A DNA stretch of 64,000 nt from NCBI RefSeq assembly GCF_009707465.1, contig NZ_CP046120.1, positions 3,501,501-3,565,500 of the forward strand, read 5' to 3'. Numbering within the stretch: the stretch's first letter is position 1; each line of letters opens with the position of its first letter. Under the pieces are notes generated by a model. The model ran no database searches. It was not told where the DNA came from and saw only the letters and a list, made by a program, of their open reading frames with translations. Origin of the DNA: Novosphingobium sp. Gsoil 351 (GTDB lineage Bacteria > Pseudomonadota > Alphaproteobacteria > Sphingomonadales > Sphingomonadaceae). The position numbers and the translations under genes were made by a program. Below are positions 45,377-53,954 of this stretch, in pieces.

Positions 45377-46759
45377 GTGCGGTTTTGGCATATTGCGGCG
45401 CTCGCCGTCGCCCTGTCATCGTCGATCGCCCGCGCCGAACCGCGAGTCGCGCTGGTGATCGGCAATTCGCAATACGACGATCGCCTCGGCGCGCTGGCCA
45501 ATCCGGCGCGCGACGCCGACCTGATCGCGGCCTCGCTCAAGAAGTCCGGGTTCGAGGTCGAACGGGTGACCGACGCCGATCGCCGAACGATGTTCCGGGC
45601 GATGGCCCGGCTCGGCCAGCGCGCACGCGCGGCCGGATCGAACGCCACCGCGCTGTTCTATTACGCGGGCCACGGGCTGCAATCGAAGACGGTGAACTAT
45701 CTCGTCCCGGTCGGCGCGCAGATCGAGAGCGAAGCCGATATCCAGATCGAATCGATCCCGGCCGACAGCGTGCTCGACTATATGGAAGAGGGAGGCGCGG
45801 CGAACAGCATCGTTATCCTCGATTCGTGCCGCAACACGCCGGTGGTCCGCCGGGTGCGGTCGGTGCGTGCGGGCTTCGCGCCGATCGAGAAGCGCGGCTC
45901 GGCGCTGATCGCGGTGTCCACCAGCCAGGGCGAATACGCGCTCGACGGCGATGGCGAGAACAGCCCTTACGCGACAGCACTCGCGCGCGAGATGGTGGTG
46001 CCGGGCGAGGGTATCCTCGACATGTTCCTCAACGTGCGCAAGGCCGTGCTCGCCGAAACGCGGGGTGCGCAGGAACCCACCGAGTTGTCCAACTCGCTGC
46101 GCGAGAACTTTCCCTTCACGGTCAAGGTCGAGGTGACGGTCACCGCACAGCAGCCCACGATCGCGGCACCGGCGCTGGCACCGGGCACCCTGGCGCGCGA
46201 CTTTTCGACCGTGCCGACCGGAACCTCGAGCGACGGCACGGTGATGGCCGGACCGTATCTGCGCGATGGCCCCGTCCTCATGCAGTTGCGCGACGTTTCG
46301 CCTTCGGGTTCGGAGGTGGTCTTCATCAACAATCGCGCGTTGTATGAGGGAAAAGCGGTGGCGCCGACTATCAGCCAGAACATGCTGACGATGCGCAGCA
46401 CCGGCAACGTCGCGGCCTCGTTCACGCTGACGCTGGCGGTTCCCGCCGAAAAGGTCAGCTTCATGATCCCGCGGATGTTTCCCGAAACCCCCAGCGGAAT
46501 AACCTTCCCGGCGTGGAAGGCCACCGCGCTGTCGGCTGGCGGGAGCGAGCTCGACACCCGCAGCCGCGCGCTTGGGCGGCGCTTCGGCACCGACATCGAA
46601 CGCGAGGTGGTGACGCTTCGCGCCCCGGCCTTCGAAGGGATTTCGGCCATCCGTTTCGAGTCCGACCCGCGCCTTGGAACCACGCCCTTTGCCGCGTTCA
46701 GCGCCATCTTGATCGAGGGGGTTTGGGTGGAGCCGATGAACGGCAAGCCGGGGGGCTGA
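45377..46759 (+). CDS. Secreted caspase-fold (peptidase C14) protein
   Basis: A 460-residue protein starting at GTG 45377 with signal peptide VRFWHIAALAVALSSSIARA. The caspase domain begins PRVALVIGNSQYDDRLGAL; the catalytic His99 is in YYAGHGLQ and Cys151 in VILDSCRNTP, so the dyad is intact. After about residue 260 come a Pro/Ala linker and a beta-rich C-terminal half with no family I can name. Orthocaspases cleave after Arg/Lys; here the location would be the periplasm or outside. GGGGG precedes the GTG; TTG at 45365 is a less likely start. Upstream holin-like gene is divergent. Confidence 0.86.
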   Translation: MRFWHIAALAVALSSSIARAEPRVALVIGNSQYDDRLGALANPARDADLIAASLKKSGFEVERVTDADRRTMFRAMARLGQRARAAGSNATALFYYAGHGLQSKTVNYLVPVGAQIESEADIQIESIPADSVLDYMEEGGAANSIVILDSCRNTPVVRRVRSVRAGFAPIEKRGSALIAVSTSQGEYALDGDGENSPYATALAREMVVPGEGILDMFLNVRKAVLAETRGAQEPTELSNSLRENFPFTVKVEVTVTAQQPTIAAPALAPGTLARDFSTVPTGTSSDGTVMAGPYLRDGPVLMQLRDVSPSGSEVVFINNRALYEGKAVAPTISQNMLTMRSTGNVAASFTLTLAVPAEKVSFMIPRMFPETPSGITFPAWKATALSAGGSELDTRSRALGRRFGTDIEREVVTLRAPAFEGISAIRFESDPRLGTTPFAAFSAILIEGVWVEPMNGKPGG

Positions 46760-46841
46760 CCGGGCCGCTTGCACAACCCCGCCGATCCACCCATACCCCG
46801 TCGCACCTGGGGTCGCGCCGTGGGTGCCGAGGGGGCTGGCG

Positions 46842-48149
46842 ATGCGCGAAACCACATCCGAAGCCGGGCGATCGGCGATGCGCAAGGCGCTGTGGCGGAT
46901 CGTCCCGCTGATCGCGCTGGCTTATCTCTGCGCTTACACCGACCGGGTCAATGTCGGCTTCGCCGCCGCGCAGATGAACGCCGATCTGGGTTTCAGCGCG
47001 ACCGTATATGGCCTGGGCGGTGGGCTGTTCTTCCTCGGCTATGCGCTGTTCGAAGTGCCGAGCAACCTGATGGCGGTGCGCTATGGCTCGCGCGCCTGGC
47101 TGGCACGGATCATGATCACCTGGGGGCTGCTCTCGGCGGCGATGATGTTCGTTGCCACTCCGTGGCAGTTCTACACCGTGCGCTTCCTGCTCGGGGTGGC
47201 CGAGGCCGGGTTTTATCCGGGGGTGATCTTCTATTTCTCGCACTGGTTTCCCGCCTGCCACCGCGGGCGAGCGGTGAGCCGGTTCTACGTCGCCAGCCCG
47301 CTGTCGTCGGTGCTGCTGGGCGGCGTCTCGGGATGGCTGCTCGCGCTCGACGGAAGATCTGGACTCGAAGGCTGGCAGTGGCTGTTCCTGGTCCAGGGGC
47401 TGCCATCGGTCTTCGTCGGGTTGCTGGTGTGGCGCTATCTGCCCGAACGCCCGGCCGAGGTCGCGTGGCTCTCCGATGCCGAGAAATCCTGGATAGATGG
47501 CGAACTGGCGCGCGAGCAGGCGCGGATCGGTGATCCCCGGCATCATGGCGTGCTCGCCGCGATGCGCAATCCGCGCGTGCTCCAGCTTGGCGGACTGGGA
47601 CTGCTGCTGATCGGTTCCATCACCACGCTTGTGCTCAACGCCCCGCTGGTGCTGACCGCGGCAACGGGCTGGTCGACCGGTGAGGCGGGCTGGATCGTCA
47701 GTCTTGGCGGGTTGCTCGGAGCAGCGACGATCATTTGGGCGGGCAATTCCGCGGATCGCCGCAATTCCCGGTTTCCCGATGCGTTGGTCTATAGCGCGCT
47801 GCTGACCCTGGCCCTGCTGGTCCTGGCGTTTTCGCCGAGCCCGGCCGTCACCATCGCCGCCTACATGCTGTTCGCGGTCGCCTGTTTCACCATTCCCATG
47901 CTGACCTCCTCGGGCTGGGCGGAGCTGCTGTCGGCGCGCGAGCTGGCGGTAGGCGCGGCGGCGATCAACACGCTGTCGCAGATCGGCGCGTTCGTCACTC
48001 CGTTCGCCTGGGGCGTGCTCAAGGACGCCAGCGGCGATTTCCGCGCCGGGCTGCTGCTGCTGACGGGGCTGGCGCTGGGACTTACGCTGATGCTGTGGCA
48101 GCTCTGCCGCCAATTGCGCCGGGGTCTGGCGACGGCGTTGCCCGCGTAG
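46842..48149 (+). CDS. MFS transporter, anion:cation symporter type
   Basis: A 435-residue 12-helix permease. The N-terminus [20 protein letters not shown] followed by [14 protein letters not shown] is the signature of the ACS branch (phthalate, 4-hydroxyphenylacetate, glucarate, and similar carriers). The loop [20 protein letters not shown] and a long central loop ([15 protein letters not shown]) fit. Probable role: proton-coupled uptake of an organic anion, exact substrate unknown. ATG at 46842 is chosen for the GAGGGGG site seven bases upstream. No catabolic operon accompanies it. Confidence 0.88.
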   Translation: MRETTSEAGRSAMRKALWRIVPLIALAYLCAYTDRVNVGFAAAQMNADLGFSATVYGLGGGLFFLGYALFEVPSNLMAVRYGSRAWLARIMITWGLLSAAMMFVATPWQFYTVRFLLGVAEAGFYPGVIFYFSHWFPACHRGRAVSRFYVASPLSSVLLGGVSGWLLALDGRSGLEGWQWLFLVQGLPSVFVGLLVWRYLPERPAEVAWLSDAEKSWIDGELAREQARIGDPRHHGVLAAMRNPRVLQLGGLGLLLIGSITTLVLNAPLVLTAATGWSTGEAGWIVSLGGLLGAATIIWAGNSADRRNSRFPDALVYSALLTLALLVLAFSPSPAVTIAAYMLFAVACFTIPMLTSSGWAELLSARELAVGAAAINTLSQIGAFVTPFAWGVLKDASGDFRAGLLLLTGLALGLTLMLWQLCRQLRRGLATALPA

Positions 48150-48156
48150 GAAAAAT

Positions 48157-48233
48157 TGGTCGGGACGAGAGGATTCGAACCTCCGACCCCCACACCCCCA
48201 GTGTGATGCGCTACCAGGCTGCGCTACGTCCCG
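48157..48233 (-). tRNA. tRNA-Pro (anticodon GGG)
   Basis: Read on the minus strand it has acceptor stem CGGGACG/CGTCCCG, D-arm GCGC...GCGC, anticodon stem TCACA/TGTGG around loop CTGGGGG, and T-loop GGTTCGAATCC. It ends with discriminator A and an encoded CCA. The gene is 77 bases with CCA. The anticodon GGG decodes CCC/CCU. Confidence 0.95.
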
Positions 48234-48430
48234 ACCGGCCGGGTACGCCTGAGGCGGCCCGGGGAGGCGCGCTATAGGCCCGGGGCTGCGGGTTGGCAAG
48301 GCAGCGCAAAAGGCGTTCGATTGCCTTGCCCCGGCATTGCTGCTAGGCGCGCACCCGCTGCGACCGGACGACCCGGCCCCGCGCAATTCCGGGCTTCGGC
48401 CCGCCGTTTTCAAGCCATTCGAAAGCACCG

Positions 48431-48777
48431 ATGTCCACCTCCTCGCTCCTTCCCATGTTGTCCAGCGCCGCCGCCGCGGGGTCGCGCCGGCCCCTCCCGC
48501 CTGGCTCCAGTTCCTGCCGCTGGTGGCGATGGGGCTGATCTTCTGGCTCTTGATCATCCGCCCGCAGATGCGCCGTCAAAAGGAGCATCAGGCCAAGGTC
48601 GCGGGGCTGCAGAAGGGCGACCAGGTGGTCACCGCGGGCGGGCTGATCGCCAAGGTCCTGCGGGTCGACGAGCACTACGTCGATCTCGAGCTGGCGCCGG
48701 GCGTCAAGGTCAAGGCGGTCAAGTCGACGATCGGCGACATCGTGCCCCCCGGCGGCGCGCAGCCCGCCAACGACTGA
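48431..48777 (+). CDS. yajC: Preprotein translocase subunit YajC (single-base frame break)
   Basis: Small inner-membrane Sec accessory protein, about 115 residues when corrected. ATG at 48431 gives MSTSSLLPMLSSAAAAG; after a missing G in the four-G run 48478-48481 the frame continues VAPAPPAWLQFLPLVAMGLI, then FWLLIIRPQMRRQKEHQAKVA and GLQKGDQVVTAGGLIAKVL. One transmembrane helix precedes the conserved cytoplasmic domain. It is followed by secD after 54 bases and secF, forming the yajC-secD-secF operon. Confidence 0.93.
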
Positions 48778-48831
48778 CGTTCCCAGCCGCGGCCTTCTCC
48801 GCCGCGTGAATCCCGTTTCGAAAGTTTCCGC

Positions 48832-50439
48832 ATGCTCGATTTTCCCCGCTGGAAGGTCATCTGGCTTTGGGCCCTGGCGCTCGTCTGCGCTGCCGCCGCG
48901 CTGCCCTCGCTGGCCAGCGTCGCCGGCATTCCGTGGCCCGCCGCGCTGCCGAATCCCAAGGTCAACCTCGGCCTCGACCTCGCGGGCGGGAGCCACATCC
49001 TGCTTGAGGCCGACGCAAGCCAGGTCGCTCGCCAGCGGCTCGAATCGATGGAGGAAAACGTCCGTCAGAAGTTCCGCACGGCGCAACCGCGGATCCAGGT
49101 GGGCGAGATTTCCAATCGCGGCGGCGCGCTGTCGTTCGTCGTCCCCGATCCCAGCCAGGTCGACGCCGCGCGCGAACAGGTGCTGCCGCTGACCAGCGGC
49201 GCGGGGCTGACCGGGCAGCGCGACTGGGATATCCAGGTGATCGACGGCAACCGCTTCGTCCTGACCCCGACCCAGGCCGGGATCGATCTGGCGGTCACCC
49301 AGGCGATGGACACCGCCACCGAAGTGGTGCGCAAGCGGATCGACGCGCTGGGCACGCGCGAGCCGACGATCATCCGCCAGGGCGCGCAGCGGATCGTGGT
49401 CCAGGTGCCCGGGCTGAAGGACCCCTCGGCGCTCAAGGCGCTGCTCGGGCAGACCGCCAAGCTGGAATTCAAGCTGGTCGACACCACCGCGATCCCCAGC
49501 GACGTGGCCCAGGGCATCGCCCCGCCGGGCAGCCAGATCGTGCCGTTCGCCGATGCCAAGGCGGGGCAGGGCCAGACCGCGATCGCGGTCAAGCGGCTCG
49601 GCGGGATCAAGGGCGATTCGCTGACCAACGCCCAGCAGAGCTTCGAGCCGCAGACCAACGCGCCGGTCGTCAGCATCACCTTCGATTCCGAAGGCGGGGC
49701 CAAGTTCGCGCGGCTGACCACCGAAAACGTCAACCGCCCGTTCGCGATCATACTCGACGGCAAGGCGATCTCGGCCCCCAACATCAACGAGCCGATCCTG
49801 GGCGGCAGCGCGCAGATTTCGGGCAACTTCACCGTGGAGACCGCCAACCAACTGGCCATCGCGCTGCGTTCCGGCGCGCTGCCGGTCGATCTCAAGGTGG
49901 TCGAGGAGCGGACGGTCGGGCCCGATCTCGGCGCCGATTCGATCCGCAAGGGCCTGATCGCATTCGGCATCGGCATGGCCGCGCTGATGGCGTTCATGCT
50001 CGTCACCTACGGCCGGTTCGGGGTCTACACCTGCGTCGCGCTGATCCTCAACACCTTGATGATCCTGGGGATCATGGCGGTGGTCAACACCACCCTGACG
50101 CTGCCGGGCATCGCCGGTTTCGTGCTCACGATCGGCGCCGCGGTCGACGCCAACGTGCTGATCAACGAGCGCATCCGCGAGGAGCGCAAGCGCGGGCGCA
50201 AGGTCGTCCAGGCGGTCGAGTTCGGCTACAAGGAAGCGCGCAGCGCGATCTTCGACGGCAACATCACCAACATCATCGCCGCGGTGCTGATGTTCCTGTT
50301 CGGCTCGGGGCCGGTGAAGGGGTTCGCCGTCGTGCTGATCATCGGCATCGCCACATCGGTGTTCACCGCGGTCACGCTGACCCGGATGTGGGTCGCCCAC
50401 TGGCTGCGCCGCGCGCGGCCGAACGACCTGGTTTTGTGA
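48832..50439 (+). CDS. secD: Protein translocase subunit SecD
   Basis: RND-type membrane protein that with SecF uses proton motive force to pull translocating proteins through SecYEG (SecA gene at 19 kb). The 535 residues begin with a first helix, then KVNLGLDLAGGSHILLEAD (the D1 motif), a large periplasmic P1 domain, the porter-like QISGNFTVETANQLAIALRSGALP and five C-terminal helices with AAVDANVLINERIREERKRG. Length is normal. The secF gene starts ten bases after the stop. Confidence 0.97.
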   Translation: MLDFPRWKVIWLWALALVCAAAALPSLASVAGIPWPAALPNPKVNLGLDLAGGSHILLEADASQVARQRLESMEENVRQKFRTAQPRIQVGEISNRGGALSFVVPDPSQVDAAREQVLPLTSGAGLTGQRDWDIQVIDGNRFVLTPTQAGIDLAVTQAMDTATEVVRKRIDALGTREPTIIRQGAQRIVVQVPGLKDPSALKALLGQTAKLEFKLVDTTAIPSDVAQGIAPPGSQIVPFADAKAGQGQTAIAVKRLGGIKGDSLTNAQQSFEPQTNAPVVSITFDSEGGAKFARLTTENVNRPFAIILDGKAISAPNINEPILGGSAQISGNFTVETANQLAIALRSGALPVDLKVVEERTVGPDLGADSIRKGLIAFGIGMAALMAFMLVTYGRFGVYTCVALILNTLMILGIMAVVNTTLTLPGIAGFVLTIGAAVDANVLINERIREERKRGRKVVQAVEFGYKEARSAIFDGNITNIIAAVLMFLFGSGPVKGFAVVLIIGIATSVFTAVTLTRMWVAHWLRRARPNDLVL

Positions 50440-50449
50440 GACTCGTCCG

Positions 50450-51427
50450 ATGAAACTGCTCAAGCTCGTCCCCGACGACACCAACATCCGGTTCCTGCGC
50501 TGGCGGATCCCGTTCTACACGATCAGCCTGCTGCTGATGGCCGCCAGCCTGACGCTGGTGTTCACCAAGGGCCTCAACCTGGGGGTGGATTTCGTCGGCG
50601 GGCAGATGATCCGCACGACCTTTACCCAAAGCGCGGTCGCGCCGGTCGCCGAGCTGCGCGAGCAGGTGGGTGCGCTCGGCTATGGCGAGCCGATCATCCA
50701 GCAGTTCGGCAAGCCCAACGAAATCTCGATCCGGATGCGGCTGCCCGAAGGCGCCACCTCCGATCCCGGTCTGTCCGATGCCATGGCGCGCAAGATCACC
50801 GCGACGCTGAAGGCCGCGCATCCCGACGTGCGGATCGATGGGGTCGACAGCGTATCGGGCAAAGTATCGGGCGAATTGTTCCGCACGGGCATGACCGCGC
50901 TGATCGCGGCGATGATCGCCATTTCCATCTACATCTGGATTCGCTTCGAGTGGCAGTTCGGCATCGGCGCGCTGTTTTCGCTGGCGCACGACGTGACGCT
51001 GACCCTTGGGCTGTTCGCGCTCACCCAGATGGAATTCGACCTCAACATCGTGGCCGCATTGCTCACGCTGATCGGGTATTCGCTCAACGACACCATCGTG
51101 GTCTACGACCGCATCCGCGAAAGCCTGAAGAAGTACCGCCGGATGCCGCTGCCCGAACTGCTCGATCTTTCGGTCAACGAAACGCTCAGCCGGACGGTGA
51201 TGACCTCGCTGTCGGTGCTGGTCACGTTGCTGGCGCTGCTGCTGTTCGGGCCGAACGTGATCTTCGGTTTCACCGCCGCGATCACTTTCGGCATCTTCGT
51301 CGGCACCTACAGCTCGATCTATATGGCGGCGCCGATCCTGATCTGGCTCAAGGTCACTTCGCGCAGCTTCGTCCCCGGCGAGAGCGCGGTGGACAAGCAG
51401 GAAGCCGCGGCGCGCGCGCAGGGCTAG
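50450..51427 (+). CDS. secF: Protein translocase subunit SecF
   Basis: Partner of SecD, 325 residues. Features are an N-terminal helix then GLNLGVDFVGGQMIR, periplasmic domain, and five helices with IGYSLNDTIVVYDRIRESLKKYR, TVMTSLSVLVTLLALLLFG and FVGTYSSIYMAAPILIWLK. Last gene of the yajC-secD-secF operon. Its TAG stop shares four bases (CTAG, 51424-51427) with the stop of the convergent glycosyltransferase gene. Confidence 0.97.
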   Translation: MKLLKLVPDDTNIRFLRWRIPFYTISLLLMAASLTLVFTKGLNLGVDFVGGQMIRTTFTQSAVAPVAELREQVGALGYGEPIIQQFGKPNEISIRMRLPEGATSDPGLSDAMARKITATLKAAHPDVRIDGVDSVSGKVSGELFRTGMTALIAAMIAISIYIWIRFEWQFGIGALFSLAHDVTLTLGLFALTQMEFDLNIVAALLTLIGYSLNDTIVVYDRIRESLKKYRRMPLPELLDLSVNETLSRTVMTSLSVLVTLLALLLFGPNVIFGFTAAITFGIFVGTYSSIYMAAPILIWLKVTSRSFVPGESAVDKQEAAARAQG

Positions 51428-52602
51428 CCGCTGGCGATCAGCCGATCGTAGTAGGCGCTGAGCGCAGCGGCGTTCTCGTCCCAACTGAAGTTTTCGACCG
51501 TCGCGGCGACGGCTTCGCGAGGCGGTGGGCCGGCGAGCACGTCGGCCACCCCTGCTGCGATTGCCGCAGGGTCTCGCGCTACGATGCGTCCCGCGACAGG
51601 CGAGGTCAGCAGTTCTCGCGCGCCCCCGGCGTCGGCGATCACGATCGGGGTGCCGCAGGCCAGCGCCTCGACCCACGCGTTGGCGAGCCCTTCGCTGGCC
51701 GCTGGAAGAACCATCGCGTCGGCGGCGGTGAGCAGGTGCGGCAGCAGGTCGTGCTGTACTGAACCGAGCAGGTGAACCCGCTCGCCCACCCCGAGCGCGC
51801 CGGCCAGCTTGCGCAGCGCTGCTTCGTCCGCGCCGGTGCCGGCAAGCGCGAGCCGCACATCGGCGGGGAGCGCGGCCAGCGCGCGGATCGCGAGCGCCTG
51901 ACCCTTGCGCGCGATGAGCGCGCCGACCGACACCAGCAGCCGGCCGTCACCGGGCACGCCGAGCGCGGCGATCTCGGCGCGCGAGCGATCCCGGTCGCGG
52001 ACCCGGAACTGCGCACGGTCCAGCCCGGTATAGTGCACCGCGATTGTGTCTTCGGGCATGTCCAACGCGACCATGTCGGCCTTGAGCGCCTGCGAAACCG
52101 CCAGCAGGCCCGCCGCCTGGCGCGCGGCGTCTAGCATCCGCCGCCGGGCGAAGCCTTGCGCGCCCCAATAATGGATGTCCGCGCCGCGCGCCTTGATCGA
52201 CAGCGGCAATCCCAGCGCGCGCGCGATTTTCGCCGCGGCCGGCCCGTCGGGGTAGAAGAACTGCGCGTCGACCAGCGCGAACGGGTGTTCGCCATGGAGC
52301 CGCCGCGCGATCGGCAGCACGCGGCGCGCAATCAGCGAGGGGTTCCACCGCGCGCTCAGCGCCGGCACCAGCGCAAAGCGCGGGCGCAGCACCGTGACAC
52401 CGCTTTCGACCGCGTCGCTCGCCGCCCGGGCCAGCGCGGCATAACGCCCGGCGGCGACTGGCGGCAGCCCGATCGGGTTGATCACCGTCACGTCCCAGTC
52501 GCCGCGCGCCGCCAACGCCTCGAACTGACGCGCGACGAATGTGCCGAATGTCGGCCGTTCCGCGTTGGGATAGAGCGTCGCGATGCAGAGGGCGCGGGGC
52601 AC
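51424..52602 (-). CDS. Glycosyltransferase family 4 protein
   Basis: A 392-residue GT-B glycosyltransferase. N-terminal acceptor domain starts CIATLYPNAERPTFGTFVARQ; the C-terminal nucleotide-sugar domain includes LLVSVGALIARKGQ, RLALAGTGADEAALR and the EX7E-like segment PAASEGLANAWVEALACGTPIV. Family members transfer sugars to lipid or polysaccharide acceptors; the donor and acceptor are unknown. Stands alone on the minus strand, with a family-C repeat immediately upstream of its start. No other polysaccharide genes are nearby. Confidence 0.9.
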   Translation of the reverse strand: MPRALCIATLYPNAERPTFGTFVARQFEALAARGDWDVTVINPIGLPPVAAGRYAALARAASDAVESGVTVLRPRFALVPALSARWNPSLIARRVLPIARRLHGEHPFALVDAQFFYPDGPAAAKIARALGLPLSIKARGADIHYWGAQGFARRRMLDAARQAAGLLAVSQALKADMVALDMPEDTIAVHYTGLDRAQFRVRDRDRSRAEIAALGVPGDGRLLVSVGALIARKGQALAIRALAALPADVRLALAGTGADEAALRKLAGALGVGERVHLLGSVQHDLLPHLLTAADAMVLPAASEGLANAWVEALACGTPIVIADAGGARELLTSPVAGRIVARDPAAIAAGVADVLAGPPPREAVAATVENFSWDENAAALSAYYDRLIASG

Positions 52603-52620
52603 GGCTCAGCCCTTCAAAAT

Positions 52621-52708
52621 CCGCTCATCCCGAGCGAATTCGAGGGATCGCGCGCAAGGCCCAACCGTTGTGCAAGATGTCTCGACTTCGCTCGACATGA
52701 GCAGGGGT
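52621..52708. repeat. Dispersed repeat, family C copy 1 (inverted pair)
   Basis: Two inverted halves, CCGAGCGAATTCGAGGGAT and GATGTCTCGACTTCGCTCGA, separated by about 40 bases and flanked by GCTCAT/ATGAGC. It lies between the glycosyltransferase and XRE-regulator genes. Related copies are at 57771-57854 and 62640-62732, with a short in-gene match at 56133-56149. Confidence 0.75.
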
Positions 52709-52736
52709 GCTTTCAGCAGCCTGGCGGTCGAAGCCC

Positions 52737-53309
52737 TCACAACTTCCTGACGAGCATTTCCGCGACCCCCAGCCATGCCGGGCCGTCGATCACCATCTGG
52801 CGTTGGCCGGGGCCGGGCGGGAGCAGGGCGATGCGATTGCCTTGACGGTCGATCATCCGCCCGAAGGCGAAGCGCCCTGCGGAGCGCGGGGCGAGCACGT
52901 CGCGGTTGAGCGCCTTGGCGAAATCGCCGGGTTCGCACTTGCGCAACCAGACCTGATCCCCGCTGCGATATTCGCCAGCGCCGGCATCGACCGCCATCGC
53001 CAGCAGCGCGCCGTCGCCACCCAAGGCGCTGGGGAGCAGCGCCTCAATCGGCTTGCTCAGCGGCTCGGGCCCATTCTCGCCCAAGCGCGCGATGAGCTGA
53101 ATGCCCTCGTGGCGGTCGCGCCGTACCAGCAATTCGGGTTCGACCGCCAGGGCGGCGGCGATCTTGTTCATCCAATCGAGCGACAGGTTGCGCATGCCCG
53201 TCTCGAGCCGCCCGATCGTCTGCGCGGTGGTCGGCGGCGAACAGCGCGCGGCGACATCGGCCAAGGTCATGCGCTTCTGCTTGCGGACGTCGCGGATGCG
53301 ATTGATCAT
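52737..53309 (-). CDS. XRE-family transcriptional regulator
   Basis: A 190-residue regulator. Residues 1-62 form a Cro/CI helix-turn-helix: MINRIRDVRKQKRMTLADVA, then AQTIGRLETGMRNLSLDWMNKIAAAL. The remainder (HEGIQLIARLGENG...GLAEMLVRKL-like end) is a ligand or oligomerisation domain of unknown type, not S24-like since no Ser/Lys dyad is seen. Divergent from the DUF6456 gene, with AACC/GGTT half-sites in between that could be its operators. Confidence 0.88.
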   Translation of the reverse strand: MINRIRDVRKQKRMTLADVAARCSPPTTAQTIGRLETGMRNLSLDWMNKIAAALAVEPELLVRRDRHEGIQLIARLGENGPEPLSKPIEALLPSALGGDGALLAMAVDAGAGEYRSGDQVWLRKCEPGDFAKALNRDVLAPRSAGRFAFGRMIDRQGNRIALLPPGPGQRQMVIDGPAWLGVAEMLVRKL

Positions 53310-53322
53310 GGGGACAGCCTTT

Positions 53323-53389
53323 AACCGGATCGGTTTTTAACTTTCCTACATGTTGGTTGCTTTGGCAAGCGGGTTGGACCCTTAACCAA
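53323..53389. promoter_or_regulatory. AACC/GGTT half-site cluster in divergent promoter
   Basis: AACCG-GAT-CGGTT (53323-53335) is an inverted repeat just upstream of the XRE gene, and TTGGTT (53353-53358) pairs with AACCAA (53384-53389). Four half-sites lie in 67 bases between divergent XRE and DUF6456 genes. They are plausible operators for the XRE regulator; this is inference. Confidence 0.4.
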
Positions 53390-53404
53390 CCGCGGAGTTG
53401 CCCG

Positions 53405-53869
53405 ATGCCGCAGACCCTTGCCGAGCGCGAACTCACTTCCGAAGGCCCCCGCCGCGGGGCTGGAGTCGCCAAAGGCCGGCGCAGCGTGACGGTCAATCTC
53501 GGCGAATCGCCGCTGACCTGGTTGCACGCGCGCGGGCATCTCAGCGACCGCCAATTCGCCGCCGGAGAGCGCTTGCGGGCCGACTGGGAGCGGGCGCAGC
53601 TGGCGCCTTGCGTCACGATGAAGTGGCACCCGGTGCGAGGCGGGGGCGGCGGCCTGTCACCCGCAGAGCGGCAGATCGCCGCCAAGGCCCGGTTCGACGG
53701 CGCGGTGGCGATGGCTGGGCCGGGACTGGCCGATATCCTGTGGCGCGTCGTCTGCGCGGGCGAGAGCCTGCCGGTCGCCGAGAAGGGGCTGGCCTGGCCG
53801 GTGCGCAGCGGCAAGCTGGTGTTGCGCCTGGCGCTCGACCGGGTGGCTGATTTTTATTGCCTAGGATAG
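53405..53869 (+). CDS. DUF6456-domain protein
   Basis: A 154-residue protein starting at ATG 53405. After a polar N-terminus it shows NLGESPLTWLHARG, LSDRQFAAGERLRADWERAQ and GLADILWRVVCAGESLPVAE, the conserved helical DUF6456 region of alphaproteobacterial proteins. Its function is unknown; the all-helical basic character and divergence from an XRE regulator suggest DNA-related regulation, which is inference only. Confidence 0.8.
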   Translation: MPQTLAERELTSEGPRRGAGVAKGRRSVTVNLGESPLTWLHARGHLSDRQFAAGERLRADWERAQLAPCVTMKWHPVRGGGGGLSPAERQIAAKARFDGAVAMAGPGLADILWRVVCAGESLPVAEKGLAWPVRSGKLVLRLALDRVADFYCLG

Positions 53870-53954
53870 TGGTCCAAGTGGTCCACGATCCTTGCACCCA
53901 TCTGCCGCTCCTGCCAAACCGGTCGCAATAGAAACGAAAATTCGGGACGCGATC

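Noticed and set aside
6312-48481. Programmed ribosomal frameshifting as explanation for the broken genes
   Set aside because: The breaks are in unrelated genes, go in both directions and lie in or near short C/G runs with no slippery heptamer and pseudoknot in common; error is simpler.
46698-48557. Minus-strand open frame opposite the MFS gene and tRNA
   Set aside because: Composition-driven shadow crossing a tRNA gene; the plus-strand MFS protein has clear family segments.
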